This document shows positions 1-6,106 of a stretch of 9,863 bases of DNA, piece by piece. This DNA comes from Lactobacillus sp. GTDB taxonomy: Bacteria; Bacillota; Bacilli; Lactobacillales; Lactobacillaceae. The position numbers and the translations under genes are program-made. The stretch is taken from assembly GCF_014803895.1 (NCBI RefSeq), contig NZ_JAAVAU010000024.1, positions 1 to 9,863 of the forward strand, read 5' to 3'. Position 1 is the first letter of the stretch. Each line of letters starts with the position of its first letter. The notes beneath the pieces were generated by a model, which was not told the DNA's origin, made no database searches, and saw nothing but the letters and a program-made list of their open reading frames with translations.

Positions 1-2
1 AA

Positions 3-24
3 GAGTCCTAAAAGGGACTATTTT
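3..24 (+). terminator. Weak rho-independent terminator of a gene left of the window
   Basis: The hairpin AGTCCT-AAAA-GGGACT (4-19; five Watson-Crick pairs plus one T-G pair) is followed by ATTTT. It probably ends transcription of a plus-strand gene outside the window. The stem is short, so confidence is moderate. Confidence 0.5.
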
Positions 25-46
25 AACAAAAAGAAGACACAAAAAT

Positions 47-88
47 AGAGCAAGATTTCTAAAAATAGAATTCTTGCTCTTATTTTTT
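47..88. terminator. Bidirectional terminator
   Basis: A long stem pairs 47-61 with 66-80 with a single mismatch around an AAAA loop. It is followed by a T-rich tail on the plus strand (81-88) and has an A-run before it (41-45), which becomes a T-run on the minus strand. It lies just beyond the stop codon of the minus-strand gene at 126-521. It therefore most likely ends that operon and also backs up the plus-strand terminator to its left. Confidence 0.8.
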
Positions 89-125
89 AGTCTAGGAAGC
101 TAGTTTTTTCCCAGACTCAAATAGA

Positions 126-521
126 TTATTCTTTTTTAGTGAATTTTAGGCCTTTAATCATACTATCTGTAATATCTTTTGCCAGGTCCTTTTTACCTGA
201 TATAGAAGTTATGGTAAAAGATTTATGATCCTTAGATAATTTAGCAGTTAACGTGCTACTACCTTTTTTATTAGACTTGAGGGTCAGTTTATCGCCATCA
301 ATTTGGTAAGTTCCCTTATCTGATGAGTCAGGTACTTTGTAAGTTTTATCTTTTGAAAAATTTAACTTTAAATCTTCTGAGACAAAAAGAATTGTAACTT
401 TACTGCTGTAAGTTCCTTCTAATTCAGTTGCCTCATTATGAGCGTGAATGGTGTACGCTCCGATACCGATTACTGCTAGAATCGCAATGATGACACCAAT
501 TAATTTTTTATTGTTTTTCAT
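126..521 (-). CDS. Small membrane-anchored exported protein of unknown function
   Basis: This 131-residue protein starts at an ATG (519-521) preceded by AGGA, eight bases upstream, which overlaps the stop codon of the gene before it. It begins with two Asn and two Lys, then a strongly hydrophobic segment (about residues 7-25) with no lipobox Cys and no clear cleavage site. It is therefore probably an uncleaved signal anchor with the rest outside the cell. Residues 30-125 are rich in Lys, Ser and Thr with alternating beta-like stretches (EGTYSS, GTYQIDGDKLTL), resembling the small beta-barrel-type exported proteins common in lactobacilli. It is the second gene of the lipoprotein operon, nine bases downstream of its partner, and is probably translated by coupling. 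The family is not recognised. Confidence 0.85.
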   Translation of the reverse strand: MKNNKKLIGVIIAILAVIGIGAYTIHAHNEATELEGTYSSKVTILFVSEDLKLNFSKDKTYKVPDSSDKGTYQIDGDKLTLKSNKKGSSTLTAKLSKDHKSFTITSISGKKDLAKDITDSMIKGLKFTKKE

Positions 522-530
522 TATTAAATC

Positions 531-1280
531 CTATTTTTCTTGAAATACTTCACTCAAATTGTTATTACTAGTCCAAATTACAATTGTATTTTTTGTTGGT
601 GGATCTTGTTTTTCGCCATCTACTGTAAAGTTCTTTGAACCAGCTGGATAAAAGCTTACTGACCAGTTTATTGCAGTATTACTTGCAGCTTCGTCAGTAA
701 GAGTAGCAGTTAAACTATCACCACGGCTGATGTATTTAACAGGGTAAGTTTTATTATTTGTAGAATCGGCAATTCCATCGGCAGTCATATTTATGCTTAG
801 ACTCGCAAAACCAGTCTTTTCAACATTTAAACCGTCATGAGTAGTATCTGTTATATCTTTATGAGCAGCAACCGCCTTAACTAATTCCCAGTTTCCTTTT
901 AAGCTACTGAAGTTGCCATCTTTGATTTGAGCTAAGTTCATTTTAGAAGTTGTGTCATCACTTGTAGAATTGCTGGTTGCGCTGGAACTCTTTTCTTCAT
1001 TAGAACTTTTTTCTTCACTGGAGCTGTCTTCATTAGAACTACTTTGAGTCTCTTGGGAACTTGAGCTAGAAGAACTTTCGTCGCTAGATATTTCAGAACT
1101 AGAAGAGGAGCTTTCGGAAGATTGTATTGAAGAAGTAACTTCGTTGCTCTTCTTAGCAGAAGACTTGCTGGAAGTAGAACTTTCAGCTGTTGAATTACTG
1201 GAAGTACTATTGTTAGAACAAGCCGTAGTTACTGGGGCAATGAGTGCTAATAACGTTAAAAATTTAAAAGTTTTTTTCAC
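531..1280 (-). CDS. Ser-rich lipoprotein, probably with a DUF6287-like C-terminal domain
   Basis: This 249-residue protein is predicted to be lipid-anchored at the outer face of the membrane. A Lys-rich start and hydrophobic stretch (residues 4-18) lead to Thr-Thr-Ala-Cys, with Cys21 as the likely lipidated residue; the lipobox is not canonical at its first position. Residues 22-112 are a low-complexity Ser/Glu/Thr/Asn linker that would hold the distal domain away from the membrane. The C-terminal part begins with MNLAQIKDGNFSSLKGNWEL (residues 114-133), which resembles the start of the DUF6287 domain of lactobacillus and streptococcus lipoproteins; this is recalled from family knowledge, not searched. 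The start codon is GTG (1278-1280), with the ribosome site GAAAGGG at 1288-1294 on the complementary strand, seven bases away. It is the first gene of a two-gene minus-strand operon. No catalytic motif is visible. Confidence 0.88.
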   Translation of the reverse strand: MKKTFKFLTLLALIAPVTTACSNNSTSSNSTAESSTSSKSSAKKSNEVTSSIQSSESSSSSSEISSDESSSSSSSQETQSSSNEDSSSEEKSSNEEKSSSATSNSTSDDTTSKMNLAQIKDGNFSSLKGNWELVKAVAAHKDITDTTHDGLNVEKTGFASLSINMTADGIADSTNNKTYPVKYISRGDSLTATLTDEAASNTAINWSVSFYPAGSKNFTVDGEKQDPPTKNTIVIWTSNNNLSEVFQEK

Positions 1281-1318
1281 AATATATCCCTTTCTTTTTA
1301 TTAATAGTTAACTAATGT

Positions 1319-1324
1319 AGTGTA
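1319..1324 (-). promoter_or_regulatory. Candidate -10 of the lipoprotein operon
   Basis: On the minus strand this reads TACACT, preceded by TG plus one base (TGCTACACT), an extended -10. It lies about 38 nt upstream of the GTG start. The -35 region is poor (TCTATT at 17-nt spacing), as expected for an activator-dependent promoter. It begins exactly 33 nt downstream of the shared dyad element at 1358-1377. Confidence 0.5.
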
Positions 1325-1352
1325 GCACTATTATTTTTTTAAATAGATAAAG

Positions 1353-1377
1353 TTGCTTATTTGCACCAAAAATAATT
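1353..1377 (-). promoter_or_regulatory. Shared dyad element, copy 1 (upstream of the lipoprotein operon)
   Basis: On the minus strand the core reads ATTTTTGGTGCAAATA, containing TTTG-GTG-CAAA dyad symmetry. It matches 22 of 25 bases of plus-strand positions 3897-3921 upstream of the beta-helix/AAA+ gene. In both cases it faces the gene and sits 33 nt before a candidate -10. It also covers the -35 area of the divergent regulator gene starting at 1431, so a bound protein could affect both directions. Binding by one of the Rgg-like proteins is inferred. Confidence 0.6.
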
Positions 1378-1389
1378 GCAATAATACTT

Positions 1390-1395
1390 TATAAT
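1390..1395 (+). promoter_or_regulatory. -10 element of the first Rgg-like gene
   Basis: Perfect TATAAT, about 35 nt before the ATG at 1431. No good -35 is present at normal spacing; the region is instead occupied by the dyad element at 1353-1377. Control by a bound protein, possibly autoregulation, is plausible. Confidence 0.6.
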
Positions 1396-1430
1396 TATTA
1401 GGAAAAGTGATTGAGAAGGGAGAATGTTGT

Positions 1431-2297
1431 ATGACTTCGAATCAAAATAAAATGCCCCTATCTATAGGTCAGGCTTTAAAGACTGCTAGGATAGAGTTAG
1501 GACTTACTCAAAAGGAAATGGCTGCTGGAATTATAAGTACTTCCTATTATTCTAAAGTTGAAAATGGTAAGCATGAAATTGATGCTGAAAGTTTATTTAA
1601 AATTTTGCATATACATAATTATCCTGTGAGAAGATTCGAATGGTTTCTTTTTCAAAATAAAGAGGCTGAGGATAATAATAATTTACAAATTTTTCGTAAA
1701 AAGTTAACAGTAGCCCAAAATACAGGAAATAAAGAAGTTATAGATGAGGTTTTGGCAGATTGGAAAACTAAAAAATATTCAGATGAAGATGAGATTACAA
1801 TGAATGACATTTCTGTTGCGGGAATGTATGCCTCGGTGCAAGAAAGCAATAGAGGCATTCCTGAGGCCATTAAAAAAGCTGCTAAAAAAGAAAGTTGGAC
1901 AAAACTTTCAATTGTATATTTTGCTCAGTCGATGATGTTATTTGATATAGATGAATGTTATATTCTGGTGAATTCTATTATTAATTCTTATGATAAAGGA
2001 AATCTGGATTTAAATACGATATATGACGAAGTTGCCGTTAACCTAGTAATAATAGATTATTGTGATTATTGCCAGCTTAAAAATGTAAATAAAAAGTACG
2101 TTGAAAAGGCTATTGATTTTTTAAAAACTTTCCATAAAACACCAGATTTTGTTTTAATTGGGTATTCAATATTAGGGGTATATTATGAAGCCTTATTTAA
2201 TCATGATATGGAAAAAGCTCGGATGATAAAGGATATTCTGGTTGAAGGGGGGATGGATTGGTCGATTAGAAGGTCAATAAAAAAGTTAGAAGAATAA
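1431..2297 (+). CDS. Rgg/GadR/MutR-family transcriptional regulator (first of three)
   Basis: This is a cytoplasmic DNA-binding regulator of the Rgg type (RNPP-like), a family whose members often bind short peptides through a C-terminal helical-repeat domain. The chosen start is ATG 1431 (288 residues), with AAGGGAG at 1416-1422 eight bases upstream. An in-frame GTG at 1407 lies ahead of that ribosome site and is unlikely. An XRE-type helix-turn-helix spans about residues 12-66, with the family hallmarks LGLTQKEMAAGIISTSYYSK and VENGKHEID. The remainder is alpha-helical and ends in the GVYYEALFNHDMEKARMIK pattern also found at the C-termini of the next two genes. Its length fits a complete family member. 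It has its own promoter and terminator and is transcribed divergently from the lipoprotein operon, a likely target. The inducing signal is not identifiable. Confidence 0.92.
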   Translation: MTSNQNKMPLSIGQALKTARIELGLTQKEMAAGIISTSYYSKVENGKHEIDAESLFKILHIHNYPVRRFEWFLFQNKEAEDNNNLQIFRKKLTVAQNTGNKEVIDEVLADWKTKKYSDEDEITMNDISVAGMYASVQESNRGIPEAIKKAAKKESWTKLSIVYFAQSMMLFDIDECYILVNSIINSYDKGNLDLNTIYDEVAVNLVIIDYCDYCQLKNVNKKYVEKAIDFLKTFHKTPDFVLIGYSILGVYYEALFNHDMEKARMIKDILVEGGMDWSIRRSIKKLEE

Positions 2298-2305
2298 TTT
2301 GTTTG

Positions 2306-2345
2306 AAGGATTTAAATTCTACTTAGAGTTTAAATCTTTTTTTAT
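2306..2345 (+). terminator. Rho-independent terminator after the first regulator gene
   Basis: The stem pairs 2306-2320 with 2325-2339, including GATTTAAATTCT and AGAGTTTAAATC, around a four-base loop, and runs into a T-run at 2337-2343. It separates the first regulator from the two-gene regulator pair downstream. Confidence 0.85.
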
Positions 2346-2354
2346 TTGAAAAAG

Positions 2355-2363
2355 TTATCCACA
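2355..2363 (+). promoter_or_regulatory. Single consensus DnaA box
   Basis: TTATCCACA exactly matches the bacterial DnaA box consensus. It lies in the gap between the first and second regulator genes, near the second gene's candidate promoter. No cluster of boxes, AT-rich unwinding element or origin gene is nearby, so this is not an origin. It may be chance or a DnaA-responsive promoter element. Confidence 0.35.
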
Positions 2364-2395
2364 GGAAAAATAAAAAGTTTCGTTTTAGCAACATG

Positions 2396-2423
2396 TTAGA
2401 ACCTAAATATTAGTCACTATATT
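2396..2423 (+). promoter_or_regulatory. Candidate promoter of the second and third regulator genes
   Basis: TTAGAA (2396-2401), a 16-base spacer and TATATT (2418-2423). Between this and the start codon lies a perfect 12-bp palindrome, TTGAAGCTTCAA (2435-2446), positioned like an operator. Palindromes of this length also occur by chance in 10 kb. A second -10-like TATAAA at 2453-2458 is too close to the ribosome site to be preferred. Confidence 0.4.
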
Positions 2424-2479
2424 ATTAATTTAAATTGAAGCTTCAAGAAACATATAAATAGAGATTGGAGAAATTTAAT

Positions 2480-3115
2480 ATGGTGACAGTTGGACAACAA
2501 CTACGCAAAGCGAGGATGTTTCTTGAAATTACGCAAAAAGAAATGGTTAAAGGAATTATAACGACATCTTTTTATTCACGAGTAGAACGCGGTGAGTTGG
2601 ACATTAATATTAAGGATTTAATTTTGATTTTGAATGAAAATCATGTTTCTTTGCGAGATTTTTTTGAAAAGTTTGATGATGATAATCTTGATCAGGGATT
2701 GAATTTTACCATGAGTGTCAATAATCTCAAAGTATTGGAAAATTTTCCTAAGGATGAAAAGTCTTTGACGCAATTTGCACTATCAATGTCAGATTATGAT
2801 TTTCAAAATCTACAAATAGTGATGAAGAAAGTGTTTGACTTAAACATTAACAGTACAAATCTGGATGTCATTAATATTATTTTGATTAATTATTTGAATC
2901 GCTCTTATCGTGAAAATCAAATTTCTGAAATTAAGAAAACAATTGCATATCTAAAGCAATTCAGAAAATATTCAGGTTTGTTTTTGGCTAAAGTTATAGG
3001 GGAGTATTACCAAGCGGTAATTGATGGGAAGATTGCTCGCGCAAAGCAAATTAAGAGCCTTTTAAAAGAGTGTGGGTATCAAAATTATGCAAAATCTTTG
3101 GAGGGGATACAATGA
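2480..3115 (+). CDS. Short Rgg-like transcriptional regulator (second of three)
   Basis: The chosen start is ATG 2480 (211 residues), because TTGGAGA at 2465-2471 is a well-placed ribosome site. A TTG at 2465 in the same frame is part of that site and would be a false start. The N-terminus (about residues 4-60) is a typical Rgg helix-turn-helix (ITQKEMVKGIITTSFYSRVERGE), close to that of the gene at 1431. The C-terminal domain is much shorter than normal: compared with the third regulator, some 40-50 residues of helical repeat are missing between the DNA-binding domain and the conserved IGEYYQAVIDGKIARAKQIK end. The reading frame is intact, so this looks like a compact or altered sensor domain, not recent breakage. 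Its TGA overlaps the start of the next gene, so the two are translationally coupled and may act as a pair. Confidence 0.88.
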   Translation: MVTVGQQLRKARMFLEITQKEMVKGIITTSFYSRVERGELDINIKDLILILNENHVSLRDFFEKFDDDNLDQGLNFTMSVNNLKVLENFPKDEKSLTQFALSMSDYDFQNLQIVMKKVFDLNINSTNLDVINIILINYLNRSYRENQISEIKKTIAYLKQFRKYSGLFLAKVIGEYYQAVIDGKIARAKQIKSLLKECGYQNYAKSLEGIQ

Positions 3116-3885
3116 TGCAAGTTGGTGATGAATTAAAAAAATTGCGTCAAAAAAATAATCTCTCGCAGAGAAAAATGGTGGCGGATGTCATGGATCATTC
3201 AGCATATGCACGAGTTGAAGCTAACAAAAGTAAAATTGGCAGTAATAATTTCATCAATATTTTTCAGAAAAATAATTTTTCAATTGTTGATTTTATGAAG
3301 AACTTTGGTGATACCAGTTTTAAAAATAAAACATATCAGGACCAAGTGATGTTGGCTTACTTGTATGAAGATAAGGAAACCTTAGAGAAAATCGCGACTG
3401 ATACAACTTTGAATATCAGCTACATTAAATGGGCGATTGAGTTAATGCTTGAGAGGCTAAATGGGTATCCAATTAATCAAAAATTGGTTGTTAAGTTAAA
3501 AAATACCATGCTTAAAATTGACGATTGGGATGAAAATTCACTTTGGATTTTGCTGGTCATTATGTCGGAGTTTGAATTTCAAGATTTGAAGAGCTTGGTT
3601 GATTCGATTTTTAACAATTTTGAAGGTTATGCTGGCAAGAATATTGAATTGATCAATGTCTTGGCAAGTGTGGCGGTGGCATATTTGGAAATTTGTCAAA
3701 AAGAAAATTGTGATAATTCTAAATACAAAAAAGCCATCAAATTATTGAAAAACTTGCCGGCAATCGCTGAGATTTTTTTACAAAAAATGATGGGAATATA
3801 TTATGAAGCTATGCTAAATGGTAACCAAAAATTGGTAGATAAAATAACTAATTTTCTTGAAGAAGGTGATAATTTAAATAATTAA
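3112..3885 (+). CDS. Divergent Rgg-like transcriptional regulator (third of three)
   Basis: The start is ATG 3112 (257 residues; ATG 3115 is equally possible), preceded by GGAGGGG at 3100-3106 and overlapping the previous gene's TGA in an ATGATG arrangement. An in-frame GTG at 3070 lies inside the previous gene and is rejected. Residues 3-60 form an XRE-type helix-turn-helix, but the recognition region is altered: the usual GIIsxSyYSRVErG has become DVMDHSAYARVEANKSKIG, so its operator specificity probably differs from that of its neighbours. The C-terminal helical domain is of near-normal length and ends in MMGIYYEAMLNGNQKLVDKI, the family's conserved tail pattern. It is the last regulator before the beta-helix/AAA+ gene and a good candidate for its control. 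The ligand is unknown. Confidence 0.88.
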   Translation: MMQVGDELKKLRQKNNLSQRKMVADVMDHSAYARVEANKSKIGSNNFINIFQKNNFSIVDFMKNFGDTSFKNKTYQDQVMLAYLYEDKETLEKIATDTTLNISYIKWAIELMLERLNGYPINQKLVVKLKNTMLKIDDWDENSLWILLVIMSEFEFQDLKSLVDSIFNNFEGYAGKNIELINVLASVAVAYLEICQKENCDNSKYKKAIKLLKNLPAIAEIFLQKMMGIYYEAMLNGNQKLVDKITNFLEEGDNLNN

Positions 3886-3896
3886 GGAGGTAAAAG

Positions 3897-3921
3897 AATA
3901 ATTTTTGGTGCAAATACGAAA
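3897..3921 (+). promoter_or_regulatory. Shared dyad element, copy 2 (upstream of the beta-helix/AAA+ gene)
   Basis: The core ATTTTTGGTGCAAATA equals the minus-strand core at 1358-1373, and 22 of 25 bases match over the extended element. It contains TTTG-GTG-CAAA dyad symmetry. It ends (3916 for the core) 33 nt before the candidate -10 TAGAAT at 3950, the same spacing as at the lipoprotein operon. Confidence 0.6.
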
Positions 3922-3949
3922 ATTAGACTGTTTTGGAAAATTAAAATTG

Positions 3950-3955
3950 TAGAAT
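3950..3955 (+). promoter_or_regulatory. Candidate -10 of the beta-helix/AAA+ operon
   Basis: TAGAAT, about 60 nt upstream of the ATG at 4017. No recognisable -35 lies at 17 nt (ACTGTT), consistent with dependence on an activator bound at 3897-3921. Confidence 0.45.
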
Positions 3956-4016
3956 AGGAATGCTTCAAAGAAATTAGGAGAAGTAATTTAGCTGAAAATA
4001 GAAAAGGTGTTGATGA

Positions 4017-4697
4017 ATGACAGTTTTTAGAGTGGGTCCAGATGATAGTAAAACAGGCTTGTTTGGTCACCCCAGAACTACGGTTGAATTAGAAGATGCT
4101 ATTAATAATTCTGCATCTGGAGATACAATTTTAATTCAAGCAGGATACTCTACTCCGCAGCCTCGAAATACTTATGTAATTGAAAAAAATTTAACTATTA
4201 TCGGAGATGTAAATGAGGATGATACAGATAATTTTCCAATAATTTATGATGGAATAAAAGCTGATAATGGAGCTTCCATTACAATTAGAAATTTAAATTT
4301 TTATGCTCAAGAAGCAGAAAGAAATATTTTGCAAGCTGATAACGGTAGTAATTTAAGAGCAGAAAATATTAAATTATCTAATGTTGTAGAAGAGGGGAAT
4401 GTTTATCCGGTTGTGTATATAGATAATAAATCGACCGGCAATTTTAATAAAGTTATTATTAATTCAAATAAAAAATATGCAGGAAATATAACTATAGATA
4501 ATGAGTCAACTATAAATATTTCCAATTCTGAAATTAGTGTAAAAATTATGACACAACGGAATGCATCATCTAATTTATTAAATTCACAGATTAGCTGTTC
4601 TGTTGCAGGTAAGAATAATGCAAAGTTAAAAGTACAGGGATGTACTATTAGTCATGATAATGGAAATTCTGTGAATCTAAAAGCTCAATTAATTTAG
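4017..4697 (+). CDS. Right-handed beta-helix part of a frameshifted beta-helix/AAA+ ATPase gene (5' fragment)
   Basis: ATG 4017 is preceded by AAAAGGTG at 4003-4009. There is no signal peptide, so the protein is predicted to be cytoplasmic. The 226 residues show short repeating beta-strand rungs of the pectin-lyase-like parallel beta-helix type: DTILIQAG, ASITIRNLNF, STINISNSEI, AKLKVQGCTI. There is no sign of a polysaccharide-lyase active site, so a scaffold or binding role is more likely than an enzyme. The frame ends early at TAG 4695-4697. The next frame, read from about 4679, continues the rung pattern (SSINLVNSTV) straight into the fragment at 4724-6088. Adding one A to the AAAA at 4679-4682 would give a single 690-residue protein. 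As it stands the product is a truncated beta-helix unless frameshifting or a sequence error rescues it. Confidence 0.85.
   Translation: MTVFRVGPDDSKTGLFGHPRTTVELEDAINNSASGDTILIQAGYSTPQPRNTYVIEKNLTIIGDVNEDDTDNFPIIYDGIKADNGASITIRNLNFYAQEAERNILQADNGSNLRAENIKLSNVVEEGNVYPVVYIDNKSTGNFNKVIINSNKKYAGNITIDNESTINISNSEISVKIMTQRNASSNLLNSQISCSVAGKNNAKLKVQGCTISHDNGNSVNLKAQLI
4679..4682 (+). other. Frameshift site in the beta-helix/AAA+ gene
   Basis: In CTAAAAGCTC the upstream frame gives Leu-Lys-Ala-Gln-Leu-Ile-stop. With five A's it would give Leu-Lys-Ser-Ser-Ile-Asn-Leu-Val-Asn-Ser-Thr, matching other rungs of the same protein such as STINISNSEI. The site is a -1 slip or one missing base. The local sequence is not a canonical heptanucleotide slippery site. 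Confidence 0.75.
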
Positions 4698-4723
4698 TAA
4701 ATAGTACAGTTCAGGGGGGAATT

Positions 4724-6088
4724 GTGAAAGATGATTATCCTTGTGTTTACATGTCCGATGCTAATTTAGACGCAAGTAGTACAAGGTTTATTCAGCCCAA
4801 TTATTATGCCGCTATAAGTATGACAGATAATTCAACCATACATTTATCCGATTGTTTTGCAAGTTCTATTTCAAGTTATAAGTTCAGTCAATTAAATTTA
4901 ATAAATACATGTCGTATCTCAGAGTCGCTTCTTCTTTATAATAAAAGCCAGTTAGAAGCTGATAATCTTTTGATAGATGGTAAACCAAATGGGAAAGTTA
5001 ACTTATTTGTTACTCAAGGAAGTCATATTAAAGCTGAATGGATTGGTTTTGGATTAGAATCACGTCCGGTTGTAAAATCTGAAAAGACTACAATAGTTAA
5101 TTCTAAGCTCTATATGTTTAAGTATGATAAAACTCAAGGTAAATTTTCAGTAAATGAAAATAATGGATATATTATTACTGATAAACAGGTAAGTATGGAG
5201 TACTTTGGGGATGAAAAACCTAAACCTATTAAAGCAGCTTCTCAAGTTCAGACTACCAAGCCTAAAACAAGTAAAAAGCCTAATTCTACTGTTTCAGCAG
5301 CGACTGAATTAGATCAAATGATTGGTTTAAGTAAAGTTAAGCAACAAGTTAAAGAATTTGTTGCTGTTTCTGTTATGGATAAAAGGCGTCAAGAAAAGGG
5401 ATTACCTACTTCTGCACAGACACTTCATTCAATATTTGCAGGTAATCCTGGTACAGGAAAAACCACAGTTGCTCGTATTTTAGGACATTTACTTTACGAA
5501 AAAGGTGTAATTAAGAAAGATAAATTGGTTGAAACTTCGCGTGCAGATTTGGTTGGTGAATATATTGGACAAACTGCACCAAAAACAAGAAAAGTATTAG
5601 AAAGTGCGTTAGGTGGAATTTTATTTATAGATGAAGCTTATACATTGACACCTACTTCTAGTAATGATTATGGTGGAGAGGCAATTGATGAAATTCTTAA
5701 ATTTATGGAAGATCACCGCTCAGAGATAATGATTATTTTTGCTGGTTATTCTAATGAAATGGAAAAGTTCTTACAAAGTAATCCGGGACTGAAAAGTAGA
5801 GTACCTAATACCTTTGAATTTGAAGATTACACTACGGATGAAATGATTCAGATTGGTTTATCTTCGTTGAAAAAGCAAAAATATAAGGTCAATGAAGAAG
5901 TATATGCTGAATTATTAAAGCATAATCTAAGTTTAAGTAATGATAATAGTAACGGTCGATGGGTTCGTAATTTTAATGAATCTATTTTAAAGAAGCAAGC
6001 TCTTCGTTTAGCTCGTCGAGGTGATGATGTAAGTGATGAAGAGTTAGTTACTGTTACTCAAGAAGATTTAGATGCTATTAAAAAATAA
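4724..6088 (+). CDS. AAA+ ATPase part (CbxX/SpoVK/EccA type) of the frameshifted gene (3' fragment)
   Basis: This is the C-terminal part of the broken gene. Counted from GTG 4724 it has 454 residues. The first ~160 are more beta-helix rungs, followed by a Lys/Pro/Thr-rich linker (about 164-190) and a CbxX/CfqX-family AAA+ module. Visible motifs are Walker A GNPGTGKTT (about 240-248), pore-loop region EYIGQT, Walker B GGILFIDEAY (Asp303, Glu304), sensor-1 region IIFAGY, arginine-finger region GLKSRVP and sensor-2 region GRWVRN. All look intact, so the ATPase should be active if made. Relatives such as EccA and CbbX form hexamers that remodel partner proteins; a beta-helix in place of EccA's TPR domain would choose the partner (inference). 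The GTG has AGGGGGG at 4713-4719, four bases upstream, so independent re-initiation is possible. The next gene follows after 18 bases. Confidence 0.9.
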   Translation: MKDDYPCVYMSDANLDASSTRFIQPNYYAAISMTDNSTIHLSDCFASSISSYKFSQLNLINTCRISESLLLYNKSQLEADNLLIDGKPNGKVNLFVTQGSHIKAEWIGFGLESRPVVKSEKTTIVNSKLYMFKYDKTQGKFSVNENNGYIITDKQVSMEYFGDEKPKPIKAASQVQTTKPKTSKKPNSTVSAATELDQMIGLSKVKQQVKEFVAVSVMDKRRQEKGLPTSAQTLHSIFAGNPGTGKTTVARILGHLLYEKGVIKKDKLVETSRADLVGEYIGQTAPKTRKVLESALGGILFIDEAYTLTPTSSNDYGGEAIDEILKFMEDHRSEIMIIFAGYSNEMEKFLQSNPGLKSRVPNTFEFEDYTTDEMIQIGLSSLKKQKYKVNEEVYAELLKHNLSLSNDNSNGRWVRNFNESILKKQALRLARRGDDVSDEELVTVTQEDLDAIKK

Positions 6089-6106
6089 TGGAGGAGAAAA
6101 TAAGAA

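Larger units (their letters stand above)
3885..3957 (+). other. Strong ribosome site with no normal start codon; possible 19-codon ATA-started ORF
   Basis: AGGAGG (3885-3890) directly follows the third regulator's TAA and is the best ribosome site in this part of the window, but no ATG, GTG or TTG stands at the right distance. Seven bases on is ATA (3898), opening 19 codons (IFGANTKIRLFWKIKIVE after the start) to TAG at 3955-3957. It could be a start-codon mutant, a remnant of a lost gene, or a rare ATA-initiated basic peptide. The shared dyad element overlaps it, which argues for a regulatory role. Confidence 0.3.

Noticed and set aside
1305..1314. Palindrome TAGTTAACTA, and TAGTG-TAG-CACTA at 1318-1330
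   Set aside because: Such short palindromes are expected by chance in AT-rich DNA, and no second copy stands at an equivalent promoter position.
1652..1870. Minus-strand open frame of 72 codons
   Set aside because: It lies inside the first regulator gene, which has strong domain evidence; this is an antisense shadow.
2298..2479. Replication origin suggested by the DnaA box
   Set aside because: There is a single box, no cluster or unwinding element, and no dnaA, dnaN or plasmid rep gene nearby.
3882..4070. Minus-strand open frame of 62 codons
   Set aside because: No ribosome site; it overlaps the promoter and start of the beta-helix gene, and its composition is that of reversed AT-rich DNA.
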